A DNA stretch of 11,653 nt from Nitrososphaerales archaeon TH703 (lineage in GTDB: Archaea; Thermoproteota; Nitrososphaeria; Nitrososphaerales; Nitrososphaeraceae): the NCBI GenBank assembly GCA_014523525.1, contig JAATVL010000012.1, positions 1 to 11,653 of the forward strand, written 5' to 3'. This document shows, piece by piece, positions 1-5,841 of this stretch. Within the stretch, counting starts at the first letter, position 1. Each line of letters begins with the position of its first letter. The position numbers and the translations under genes are program-made. Below the pieces are notes generated by a model. It did no database searches. It was given only the letters and a program-made list of their open reading frames with translations, and was not told where the DNA came from.

Positions 1-188
1 ATTTGCTCATTCCATAATGATAGTTTGATGCTGCCACTTTCATCTGACAGAACGGCATCTGCTACTTGGGCTGTATCACCATTTCTTAAATTTACAGTTC
101 TAGGTTCTTTCACTGATTCAATCTTGCCTTTTACATTTATTCCTCGCATTCCAGCATGTAACTGATTTATTTTAGTTTCCATCGCCAT
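1..188 (-). CDS. OB-fold single-stranded DNA-binding protein (RPA/SSB-like), N-terminal part
   Basis: The 62 visible residues begin MAMETKINQLHAGMRGINVK. They continue through a glycine- and valine-rich stretch (VKGKIESVKEP) to ADAVLSDESGSIKLSLWNEQ. This is the usual start of an archaeal RPA/SSB-type OB fold: a 'GM.GINVKGKI' first strand, then a 'D.SG.IKLSLW' strand that packs under bound ssDNA. Such proteins coat single-stranded DNA in replication and repair. The 3' end lies outside the window, so length and any zinc finger or second OB fold are unknown. The start is the ATG at 188. A second in-frame ATG lies two codons downstream at 182. The first is preferred because a TATA-like box sits 25-32 nt before it. 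A different OB-fold nucleic-acid-binding protein is possible. The fold is fairly secure, the exact role less so. Confidence 0.75.
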   Translation of the reverse strand, partial: MAMETKINQLHAGMRGINVKGKIESVKEPRTVNLRNGDTAQVADAVLSDESGSIKLSLWNEQ

Positions 189-212
189 TTGTCAATTACC
201 ACGCTTATTCTA

Positions 213-220
213 ATAATAAA
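213..220 (-). promoter_or_regulatory. TATA-like box for the SSB-like gene
   Basis: On the minus strand this reads TTTATTAT. It lies 25-32 nt before the ATG at 188, the spacing expected if transcription starts at or next to the start codon (leaderless mRNA). No Shine-Dalgarno sequence is visible between the box and the start. Inferred from sequence and spacing only. Confidence 0.5.
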
Positions 221-313
221 GTTTCTGTATTATCTAAATTTATTTAGACCCGCAAATTATGACATTTTTTACCAGTAAAGGTGAAATAAGGAGCACAGAG
301 TGACAGTGTTGAT

Positions 314-422
314 GGAGGGATAGCGAAGCATGGCCAACCGCGCAGGACTCAAGATTAAAACGCAACGTCTGTGAGGGATCCCGTCCCTTAGGGGTTCGTG
401 GGTTCGAATCCCACTCCCTCCA
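314..422 (+). tRNA. tRNA-Leu (anticodon CAA) with a 24-nt intron
   Basis: The 7-bp acceptor stem pairs GGAGGGA (314-320) with TCCCTCC (415-421), followed by discriminator A422. No CCA is encoded. The D stem is GCG (323-325) with CGC (339-341). The anticodon stem is CAGGA (343-347) with TCCCG (379-383), with one A-C mismatch. The loop CTCAAG|A gives anticodon CAA at 350-352, reading UUG. A long variable arm (TCCCTTAGGGG, about 384-394) and the T arm GTGGG-TTCGAAT-CCCAC make it a class II tRNA. Leu follows from the CAA anticodon and the long arm. An intron interrupts the gene between positions 37 and 38. Upstream, 189-313 contains no credible gene. I found no convincing TATA box for the tRNA itself. 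Confidence 0.93.
354..377 (+). other. tRNA-Leu intron at 37/38 with canonical bulge-helix-bulge
   Basis: CTCA at 348-351 pairs with TGAG at 372-375 to form the 4-bp central helix. It is flanked by the 3-nt bulges AGA (352-354) and GGA (376-378). Cutting after the second base of each bulge, as the archaeal tRNA splicing endonuclease does, removes 354-377 and joins G37 to A38. The spliced product has a proper 7-base anticodon loop. A small ACG-CAA-CGT hairpin is possible inside the intron. It is too short to encode anything. Confidence 0.88.
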
Positions 423-450
423 TTCTAAATGATAAGTCAATATTCGGAAC

Positions 451-458
451 TTTAATTA
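451..458 (+). promoter_or_regulatory. Candidate TATA box for geranylgeranyl reductase
   Basis: TTTAATTA lies 30-37 nt before the ATG at 488. This would place transcription start a few bases before the start codon. The whole 440-487 stretch is AT-rich, so the exact box is uncertain. Confidence 0.3.
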
Positions 459-487
459 ACAATTGATTATCTTTTGATTTTTGCTTT

Positions 488-1951
488 ATGGGATCTGAAT
501 CAAGAGATTATGACATTATAGTAGCTGGTGGAGGATTAGCCGGTATGATAGTTGCATCTTCTGCCTCTTATTATTCCAAACAATCTCTTAAGATCTTAGT
601 TGTTGATAGAAATCCATCACCACAATTAGGTAAGAAGACGATATCAGGATGGGTGTGCGGAGATGCTGTTGGTAAGAATAGCGTAGATTACATGACATCA
701 AGAATAGGAATAAAATGGCAAAATCCAGAAATTGAGCATCCGGTTAAGGGTGTTATTGCATTCTCGCCAGATCACGAAACATCAATATCATTCGATGGAG
801 AAGGATATATTCTAAATAGAAAAGTGTTACCTCAAAAGCAATTAAATGATGCGCTAAATGTTGGCATAGAGATTAAGTACAATCTGGCATTGAGAAATGT
901 GATAACTGATGCCAATAAAGTTATAGGCGTAGAGGGCGAGGATTTGGAGACAAAATCTGCTTTTAAGAAGACGTGTAAAATTGTAGTTGACTGCACGGGA
1001 GTGACTTCGGTTCTACGAACAAACCTTCCAATAAAATCTCATGTTCAAAGGAAAATTAACAGAGATGATCTCGAAGCAACTGGGAGATACATCTACAATT
1101 TTGATAGTGAAGCTGAGGATAAAACGTACTTTGATCCAGATTACTGCATTATTCATCTAGACCAGAATATTGCCCCTGGGGGATATGCGTGGGTTTTCCC
1201 AAAGGGTAAAAATAAAGTGAACGTAGGTCTCGGAGTTCAACAAAAAGCAATGGAAGAACATAATAAAAAACAAGGCCAACGTAAGGATTTGAAGACAAAG
1301 ATAGATGAATACGTCAAGATGAATCCAGTAATAAAAAATCCTCAGATAGCAGATGGCGAATCAGATGATGGCAACGGCTGGGGGACTTGGCAAGTTTCAG
1401 TCAGACGCCAGAACGATTGCCTTGTAGCAAGTGGATACATGCTTGTTGGAGACTCGGCTTGGATGCCAAAGCCCCTTGATGCTGGAGGGATTGGACCGGC
1501 AATCATTGCAGCGACTATTGCGGGAAAAGACGCGGTGCAATCGATCCAAGCGAATGATAATTCAGAACAATCGCTCTGGCAGTATAATTTAGATTTTGTT
1601 GAAGCCTATGGATATAAAACAGCAGGTCTTGAGGTATTTCGGAGACTGCTCCAAAAATTGACAAATGATCAGATTAATTATGGAATGAAACATTTTCTCT
1701 CAAAATTGGATATTGACAATATAACAGATGGAGAACATCCTGAATTTGGTATGGTGGATAAGTTCAACATGTTTATTCATGGAGCTCTCAATAAGGGATT
1801 ATCAGAAGATCTTAAGCATACCGCGGAAGTAAACAAAAAATTAGTTAATCATTACCAGAATTATCCTACAAATCCAAATGACTTTCCCGAGTGGCAGAAT
1901 AAGTTAACTAAATTCATGTCTGATGCATTCACAAAATTGGGATGTGCCTAA
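488..1951 (+). CDS. Geranylgeranyl reductase family flavoprotein
   Basis: This is an FAD enzyme of the GGR/FixC-like family. Its characterised archaeal members reduce the double bonds of geranylgeranyl chains in membrane ether lipids or their precursors. The 487-residue protein opens with a Rossmann FAD motif (IIVAGGGLAGM, residues 10-20) and a ribose-binding acid at the end of strand 2 (VVDRN, about 38-42). A 'K..SGWVCGDAVG' segment around 50-62 corresponds to the family's Cys-Gly substrate-side motif. GYAWVFPKG (232-240) is the diagnostic YxWxFP lipid-cavity motif. VGDSAWMPKPLDAGGIGPA (320-338) is the second FAD motif. The C-terminal 110 or so residues are helical and extend past smaller family members. 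The start is the first ATG, with no Shine-Dalgarno. The gene stands alone, with a tRNA upstream and convergent translin downstream. Thaumarchaea often carry several paralogues, so the exact substrate (quinone, phospholipid or free chain) is unknown. Confidence 0.88.
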   Translation: MGSESRDYDIIVAGGGLAGMIVASSASYYSKQSLKILVVDRNPSPQLGKKTISGWVCGDAVGKNSVDYMTSRIGIKWQNPEIEHPVKGVIAFSPDHETSISFDGEGYILNRKVLPQKQLNDALNVGIEIKYNLALRNVITDANKVIGVEGEDLETKSAFKKTCKIVVDCTGVTSVLRTNLPIKSHVQRKINRDDLEATGRYIYNFDSEAEDKTYFDPDYCIIHLDQNIAPGGYAWVFPKGKNKVNVGLGVQQKAMEEHNKKQGQRKDLKTKIDEYVKMNPVIKNPQIADGESDDGNGWGTWQVSVRRQNDCLVASGYMLVGDSAWMPKPLDAGGIGPAIIAATIAGKDAVQSIQANDNSEQSLWQYNLDFVEAYGYKTAGLEVFRRLLQKLTNDQINYGMKHFLSKLDIDNITDGEHPEFGMVDKFNMFIHGALNKGLSEDLKHTAEVNKKLVNHYQNYPTNPNDFPEWQNKLTKFMSDAFTKLGCA

Positions 1952-1954
1952 ACA

Positions 1955-2599
1955 TTACTCGGGTTTAGACTTTTCTGAGGTCTTAATCTTTTTTTCGAAT
2001 TCATGCATTTTTTCTATCATGATTGTTCTCCTATTTTCCTCTGTTAATATTGCTCTAACATTTTCAATTAGTATCCGCGAAACATCTAATTTCCTTCTTA
2101 ATCCAGGCATTAGATTATCGTATACCGCAAGAGGATAGATAATACCGTAAATTTTATCCATTAATTCAAACAAAGTGTTAATATCTGACGTGCCTTCTAA
2201 CCTGATCTTGTCGATAATCATTCGCTTGATTTCACCAATGCAATCTAAGAGGCCCATAACATATGAAATATCAGATACTTCAAGTGATTTCATACTAGGT
2301 ATAACAGAGTTTTCAATTATTGAAAAGAGACAATATGCTTCAACAAATTCTTGCTGTGCTACATACAAATATTTTTGAAGATCATCCTTCCCCATTTCCT
2401 TGAACTGTTGCAACAGTTTCTTTGCTTTTTCAATATTTTCAATTGATTCGTTTTTTTTGTGAGCGTGCATAGACACAATTGCCTTACTGCAAAGTATCGT
2501 TGCATCGCGAGTTCCCTTAATTATAGCATTTCTTCTCTCCTCTATATCTTTGAATTTTTTATTAATTTTCTCTACGTCAGCTTGAACATTTGACAACAT
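1955..2599 (-). CDS. Archaeal translin-family protein
   Basis: This is an all-helical protein of the translin/TRAX superfamily (archaeal COG2178 type), whose members bind RNA or ssDNA as oligomers; TRAX-like members also cut RNA. Counting from the ATG at 2599 it has 214 residues. Family features are an N-terminal coiled helix (VEKINKKFKDIEERRNAIIK), QQEFVEAY, the central YVMGLLDCIGEIKR and MPGLRRKLDVSR with a following Glu. The acidic residues of QEFVEA and LLDCIGE are where TRAX-like enzymes keep catalytic Asp/Glu, so nuclease activity is possible but unproven. The frame can be extended to a TTG at 2632. I prefer the ATG at 2599 because the extension adds nonconserved residues and an AT-rich box sits 25-32 nt before the ATG. 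It converges with the reductase, with only 3 nt between the stop codons. Confidence 0.87.
   Translation of the reverse strand: MLSNVQADVEKINKKFKDIEERRNAIIKGTRDATILCSKAIVSMHAHKKNESIENIEKAKKLLQQFKEMGKDDLQKYLYVAQQEFVEAYCLFSIIENSVIPSMKSLEVSDISYVMGLLDCIGEIKRMIIDKIRLEGTSDINTLFELMDKIYGIIYPLAVYDNLMPGLRRKLDVSRILIENVRAILTEENRRTIMIEKMHEFEKKIKTSEKSKPE
1989..1995 (+). terminator. T7 tract, possible terminator of the reductase gene
   Basis: Seven consecutive T on the plus strand begin 38 nt after the reductase stop. They lie inside the 3' end of the convergent translin gene. Archaeal RNA polymerase stops at T runs, and with a 3-nt intergenic gap the signal must lie in the opposing gene. Confidence 0.4.
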
Positions 2600-2623
2600 C
2601 ACAAGAGATGATCCTTGCCAATT

Positions 2624-2631
2624 CAATATCA
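2624..2631 (-). promoter_or_regulatory. Candidate TATA region for the translin gene
   Basis: On the minus strand TGATATTG, within a longer AATATTGATATTG stretch, lies 25-32 nt before the ATG at 2599. It falls in the short divergent region shared with the hjc locus. The consensus match is modest. Confidence 0.35.
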
Positions 2632-2637
2632 ATATTT

Positions 2638-2645
2638 CTTAAATC
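2638..2645 (+). promoter_or_regulatory. Candidate TATA box in front of the hjc remnant
   Basis: CTTAAATC lies 27-34 nt before the ATG at 2672. No comparable AT-rich box exists 25-32 nt before the intact hjc start at 2808, where the sequence is TACCAGAC. This box may therefore drive a transcript that covers both the remnant and hjc. Confidence 0.35.
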
Positions 2646-2671
2646 ATCTTATTGCAGGTACGGAGAATAAC

Positions 2672-2797
2672 ATGCGTATAGTATTTCAAGACATTTTTGT
2701 TCAAAAGTTTCATTCTTTCGAATTAAATACTAGTGTGTGGAATGCAAAATATCTTGGTGTATCAAGCGCAAGCATACCAGACACTGGTACCGGCTAA
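2672..2797 (+). pseudogene. Truncated tandem copy of the Hjc N-terminus
   Basis: The 41-codon reading frame contains VQKF, then NTSVWNAKYLGVSSASIPD. It aligns with residues 23-50 of the intact Hjc just downstream at 16 of 28 positions, after allowing a 5-residue (15-nt) insertion. The DNA is also recognisably similar: both copies share TTGTTCAAAA, TGGAATGCAA and ACCAGACA. The catalytic Glu of the family is Gln here (VFQ against SFE). The frame stops shortly after the PD motif, so the ExK half of the active site is absent. It therefore cannot be a functional nuclease and is best read as the decayed remnant of a tandem duplication. It ends 10 nt before the hjc start codon and may still be transcribed and translated as a leader peptide. 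Confidence 0.72.
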
Positions 2798-2807
2798 CAA
2801 ACGAAAT

Positions 2808-3323
2808 ATGCAGTATGGCTTAGAACACGTTTATGCCAAATTAAATAGGATTAGAAGAAATAGGGGATATAGTTTTGAACATGTGCTTGTTCAAAAACTA
2901 AATACCAATGCATGGAATGCAAGACGCCTAGGAGGATCGAGTGCAAACTTACCAGACATTATTGCCGTAAATAACAAGGAATCAATATTTTTGTCCATAG
3001 AAGCCAAATCTGGAACTGCAGATAGTCTTTATGTTCCCTCGGATCAAATCCAAAGATGTTTTCAAATAAGAGATATGTTTCAGGTATACAAGACTGCCCA
3101 TGTTATTTTAGCATTTAAATTTATGCAAAAAAGGAGGATCAGAGAAGAAGGAAAAACACTTTACATACACAGGAAGTTACAAGAATACTATAAAATAGCA
3201 GACAAATATTCCAGAATGAAAGCTTTACCAATCATAAAATGTACGTACGACGGTAGGACTTATCAAATAAGAAACAGTCAGACAAAAAGATGTAATCTGA
3301 AAGACTATATCATGCCTTTTTGA
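2808..3323 (+). CDS. hjc: Holliday junction resolvase Hjc
   Basis: Hjc is an archaeal PD-(D/E)xK endonuclease that, as a dimer, cuts four-way DNA junctions made during recombination and fork repair. The 171-residue protein has the full active site: E24 (RGYSFEHVLVQKL), D50 (SANLPDII), and E65 and K67 (FLSIEAKSG). The basic WNARRLGGSS segment (36-45) precedes the PD motif. SLYVPSDQIQRC and VILAFKF form the conserved second half. The C-terminal 50 residues are basic with two cysteines. I chose the ATG at 2808. The open frame extends upstream to 2733, but that extension reads the hjc remnant out of frame and has no family similarity. No TATA box sits at leaderless distance, so transcription probably starts upstream of the remnant. 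Confidence 0.92.
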   Translation: MQYGLEHVYAKLNRIRRNRGYSFEHVLVQKLNTNAWNARRLGGSSANLPDIIAVNNKESIFLSIEAKSGTADSLYVPSDQIQRCFQIRDMFQVYKTAHVILAFKFMQKRRIREEGKTLYIHRKLQEYYKIADKYSRMKALPIIKCTYDGRTYQIRNSQTKRCNLKDYIMPF

Positions 3324-3349
3324 TTATATTCATATTTAACATCTCATAA

Positions 3350-3357
3350 TTTTTATT
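3350..3357 (+). promoter_or_regulatory. TATA box of the nnrE operon
   Basis: TTTTTATT lies exactly 25-32 nt before the ATG at 3382, as expected for a leaderless transcript. The same T-rich stretch could also end transcripts from hjc, whose stop codon is 26 nt before it. Confidence 0.5.
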
Positions 3358-3381
3358 TCTCATTTATTGAACTAACGAATA

Positions 3382-4068
3382 ATGGCCTTAGAAGAGCGAT
3401 CTATCAGTTCTGAGCAAATGTACCGTATAGAGGATAACGGGCATAGTATTTTTGGGATGAAAAAATTACTTATGATGGAGAACGCTGGACACGGACTAGC
3501 AGACTTTATCTTGTCCGAAAAGGGTCCTCACCTTGATGGTAAAAAAATAATATCATTTTGCGGGACAGGTAATAACGGAGGAGATGCTATGGTTGCATCA
3601 AGACACCTATCAGGTTATTATGGTGTAGATGTTACGATTGTACTTCTCGGCGATTCCAAGAATATAAAGACCGAAGAAACGATGGTCAATTGGTCAATAG
3701 TTGGAAAGATGAAATCAATAAAAATACTAACAGGAACAAATGTTCTCGAATTGGCAAAAAAGGAAATATCAAATTCAAATATAATTATTGATGGTATTTT
3801 TGGTACAGGCATAAAGGGTAAGATAAGAGAACCTTACTCATCTGCAATTGATTTGATAAACAGTTCAGATGCATATGTTGTTGCAGTGGATATTCCTTCT
3901 GGGATTGACCCAAATGATGGGGCATTTCATGAAAAATGCGTCAAAGCTGACTCTACTGTTACATTTCATCGATTCAAAAATGGTCTAACAGGGAACAAAG
4001 AATATACTGGCAAGGTTCATCTTGAGAAGATTGGAATTCCAATTGATGCTGAACAAGGAGTAATATGA
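3382..4068 (+). CDS. nnrE: NAD(P)H-hydrate epimerase (YjeF N-terminal domain only)
   Basis: The enzyme interconverts the R and S forms of damaged hydrated NAD(P)H so that a partner dehydratase can restore the cofactor. The 228 residues make a single YjeF_N domain. It shows the N-terminal helix SSEQMYRIE, MMENAGHGLA (31-40), the nucleotide-loop motif GTGNNGGDAM (61-70), IIDGIFGTG with D137, and VAVDIPSGIDPNDG (167-180). The C-terminal NAD(P)HX dehydratase domain found in many bifunctional archaeal and bacterial versions is absent, so that activity must be encoded elsewhere. The start is the ATG with the well-placed TATA box. It is the first gene of an operon: its stop overlaps the next start in ATGA (4065-4068). 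Confidence 0.88.
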   Translation: MALEERSISSEQMYRIEDNGHSIFGMKKLLMMENAGHGLADFILSEKGPHLDGKKIISFCGTGNNGGDAMVASRHLSGYYGVDVTIVLLGDSKNIKTEETMVNWSIVGKMKSIKILTGTNVLELAKKEISNSNIIIDGIFGTGIKGKIREPYSSAIDLINSSDAYVVAVDIPSGIDPNDGAFHEKCVKADSTVTFHRFKNGLTGNKEYTGKVHLEKIGIPIDAEQGVI

Positions 4069-4688
4069 TTATGAAAATAGCACAAATTCCTGTAGGTAGC
4101 ATGTTAAATTTCTCTTACATTGTTTATGATGAAAAAAATAGCATAGGGGCCATAATAGATCCTTCATGGGACCTTGAAAAACTCCTTGTCTTCTTAGAGA
4201 AAAACAATATTACTGCAAAATACATTATAAATACACATACGCATTTTGATCATATTCTGGGGAACGATCACATTTCAGAGATTACAAAAGCCAAGATAAT
4301 CCAGCATGAAAAGTCTACGCAAAAAAAAGAGAGATCAGTAGTAGATCATGAAAATATTAGTATTGGAGAACTTAATCTAGAGGTCTTGTACACTCCAGGT
4401 CATTCTGAAGACAGTATATGCCTTATAGTGAATAAAGAATCCATTATAACAGGAGATACTCTATTTGTAGGAAATTGTGGCAGGGTTGACCTTCCTGGAA
4501 GTAATCCCGAAAAGATGTATGTCAGTCTGTCTAAAGTTGCAAATTTGGATGATTCTTTGGTGGTATACCCTGGTCACAATTACGGTTCAACTCCGACATC
4601 AACAATATTAAATGAAAAAGCAAATAACCCGATGCTAAATTTCAAAACCAAGGAAGCATTCTTAAAGTACATGGTCAATGAGGATTAA
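4065..4688 (+). CDS. Glyoxalase II-like metallo-beta-lactamase-fold hydrolase
   Basis: This is a cytosolic two-metal hydrolase of the glyoxalase II (COG0491) group. The 207 residues carry every metal ligand: H58, H60, D62 and H63 in THTHFDH, H113 in TPGHSEDS, D131 in TGDTLFVGNCGR, and H171 in YPGHNYGS. The NCGRVDLPG segment and the C-terminal STILNEKANNP are typical of hydroxyacylglutathione-hydrolase and persulfide-dioxygenase relatives. The substrate cannot be read from sequence. Since thaumarchaea are not known to use glutathione, a different thioester or acyl substrate is likely (inference). The ATG at 4065 overlaps the upstream stop by 4 nt. A second ATG at 4071 is also possible. It ends 3 nt before the CobT-type gene, so the three genes probably share one mRNA. 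Confidence 0.87.
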   Translation: MIMKIAQIPVGSMLNFSYIVYDEKNSIGAIIDPSWDLEKLLVFLEKNNITAKYIINTHTHFDHILGNDHISEITKAKIIQHEKSTQKKERSVVDHENISIGELNLEVLYTPGHSEDSICLIVNKESIITGDTLFVGNCGRVDLPGSNPEKMYVSLSKVANLDDSLVVYPGHNYGSTPTSTILNEKANNPMLNFKTKEAFLKYMVNED

Positions 4689-4691
4689 GAT

Positions 4692-5786
4692 ATGTCGGGA
4701 TTGTTTGACATAACTTGTTCCCACAAAATTAACGCCGTTGAAAAGTTTCTGACCAAAAATCCCATTTTTGTATGTGTGATTTCATATACAGAAACCAGTC
4801 AGGTTCCAGGCATAACTTTTGCAGGTGCAAATCCTGATCTGATTAAATACACACCAGCAGCAGATTCTGAATTTCTATATCACGGTAAATGCTTTTCAAT
4901 ATCGGGAGTACCTGCTACTCCTGATGGCATACCAACACCAGCATTATTGACAAGAACTGCTCTATCAATGGGAAAAATACCATGTTTAGTGGTAAATTCC
5001 GGTTCTAAGATTTATCCCAAAATTCCATCTATTTCCTTTAGAGTTACACCTGGTCGAAATATCCAGTTCGAACCAGCACTAGAGCTCATTGAAACACATC
5101 AAGCATTTGATTATGGCAAAATACTTGGACATCAATTATCAATGTCAAACGATTTGGTCACCATAGGAGAAAGTATTCCAGGTGGAACAACTACCGCTCT
5201 AGGAGTATTGACGGGTTTTGGAATTGACGCAAATTACAAAATGAGCAGCAGTATGCCACGAAATCCACATGATTTAAAGATCCGTATAGTACAGGAAGCC
5301 ATAAAAAATCAAAAAATAACAAATTTGAAAAATCCGTTCAAAATAGTATCGTCGTTAGGAGATCCAATGATACCCGCAGTAGCTGGACTTGCAACTGGTA
5401 TTATTCAGTCTGGTTCCAGGGTGATACTAGCGGGAGGTACACAAATGGCTGCAGTTCTTGCGTTCATGTCTTCTCTGAAAGTGCCATTAAGCAACATTTG
5501 CCTAGGAACAACTTCGTATGTCACAAACGATGAAAATTCAGACCTGGAATTTCTCGTAAGGACAATTTCTCCGGATGTTCCAATACTGTCAGTGAATCTG
5601 GGCTTAGATAGGTCTACAAAAAGTGGATTAGTAATGTACGATAGGGGAGTGGTAAAGGAAGGAGTAGGATCAGGTGGCGCCTTGATAACTTTACTATTGA
5701 AATCGAATGGATCTCTTGATAGGGATACTTTTTTGAGAAATATTGAAAAAGAGTATGAGAGGAATATTGAAAAACTTAAGCTGTGA
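4692..5786 (+). CDS. cobT: CobT-type nicotinate-nucleotide:base phosphoribosyltransferase (archaeal family)
   Basis: CobT makes alpha-ribazole phosphate from nicotinate mononucleotide and a base such as dimethylbenzimidazole, the lower-ligand step of cobamide synthesis. The 364-residue protein fits the archaeal branch (TIGR00303 type). It shows ESIPGGTTTALG (160-171), LGDPMIPAVAGLATG (222-236), AGGTQMAAVLAF (247-258) and KEGVGSGGAL (322-331). E323 in the last motif is a likely counterpart of the catalytic Glu of bacterial CobT. Thaumarchaea are known cobalamin producers, which fits. The start is the ATG 3 nt after the preceding stop, making this the last gene of the operon. The archaeal family is annotated mainly by homology. 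Substrate range is uncertain, and this should not be confused with the cobaltochelatase subunit also called CobT. Confidence 0.83.
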   Translation: MSGLFDITCSHKINAVEKFLTKNPIFVCVISYTETSQVPGITFAGANPDLIKYTPAADSEFLYHGKCFSISGVPATPDGIPTPALLTRTALSMGKIPCLVVNSGSKIYPKIPSISFRVTPGRNIQFEPALELIETHQAFDYGKILGHQLSMSNDLVTIGESIPGGTTTALGVLTGFGIDANYKMSSSMPRNPHDLKIRIVQEAIKNQKITNLKNPFKIVSSLGDPMIPAVAGLATGIIQSGSRVILAGGTQMAAVLAFMSSLKVPLSNICLGTTSYVTNDENSDLEFLVRTISPDVPILSVNLGLDRSTKSGLVMYDRGVVKEGVGSGGALITLLLKSNGSLDRDTFLRNIEKEYERNIEKLKL

Positions 5787-5797
5787 AATAGCTATGA

Positions 5798-5818
5798 TTT
5801 AATTTTAGTTTTGGTTTC
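5798..5818 (+). terminator. T-rich tract after the nnrE-cobT operon
   Basis: A run of short T clusters (TTT, TTTT, TTTT, TTT) starts 12 nt after the cobT stop, in the 55-nt gap between convergent cobT and glmS. On the opposite strand TTTAGATTTCTTTAC (5827-5841) could serve glmS in the same way. No stable hairpin is evident, as usual for archaeal termination. Confidence 0.4.
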
Positions 5819-5841
5819 AGGACGTTGTAAAGAAATCTAAA

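Noticed and set aside
189..313. Small RNA or short gene between the SSB-like gene and the tRNA
   Set aside because: The stretch has no convincing reading frame or stable stem. It is adequately explained as promoter DNA for the two divergent genes.
240..440. A 66-codon minus-strand frame containing EWDSNPRTPKGRD
   Set aside because: It is the antisense of the tRNA-Leu gene. Peptides of this type are a known spurious annotation arising from T-arm and variable-arm sequence.
2600..2632. TTG-initiated extension of the translin gene to 2632
   Set aside because: It overlaps the likely promoter and adds 11 residues without family character. The ATG at 2599 is better placed.
2733..2807. N-terminal extension of hjc from the ATG at 2733, or a frameshift joining remnant and hjc
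   Set aside because: The extension reads remnant DNA out of frame with no family similarity. A fusion would duplicate the N-terminal core with a mutated catalytic Glu. Hjc is complete from 2808.
4692..5786. CobT gene as a cobaltochelatase subunit partnering the ATPase at 10011
   Set aside because: The name is shared by two unrelated proteins. The motifs here are of the phosphoribosyltransferase, with no VWA or chelatase features, and the ATPase is 4 kb away in a different operon.
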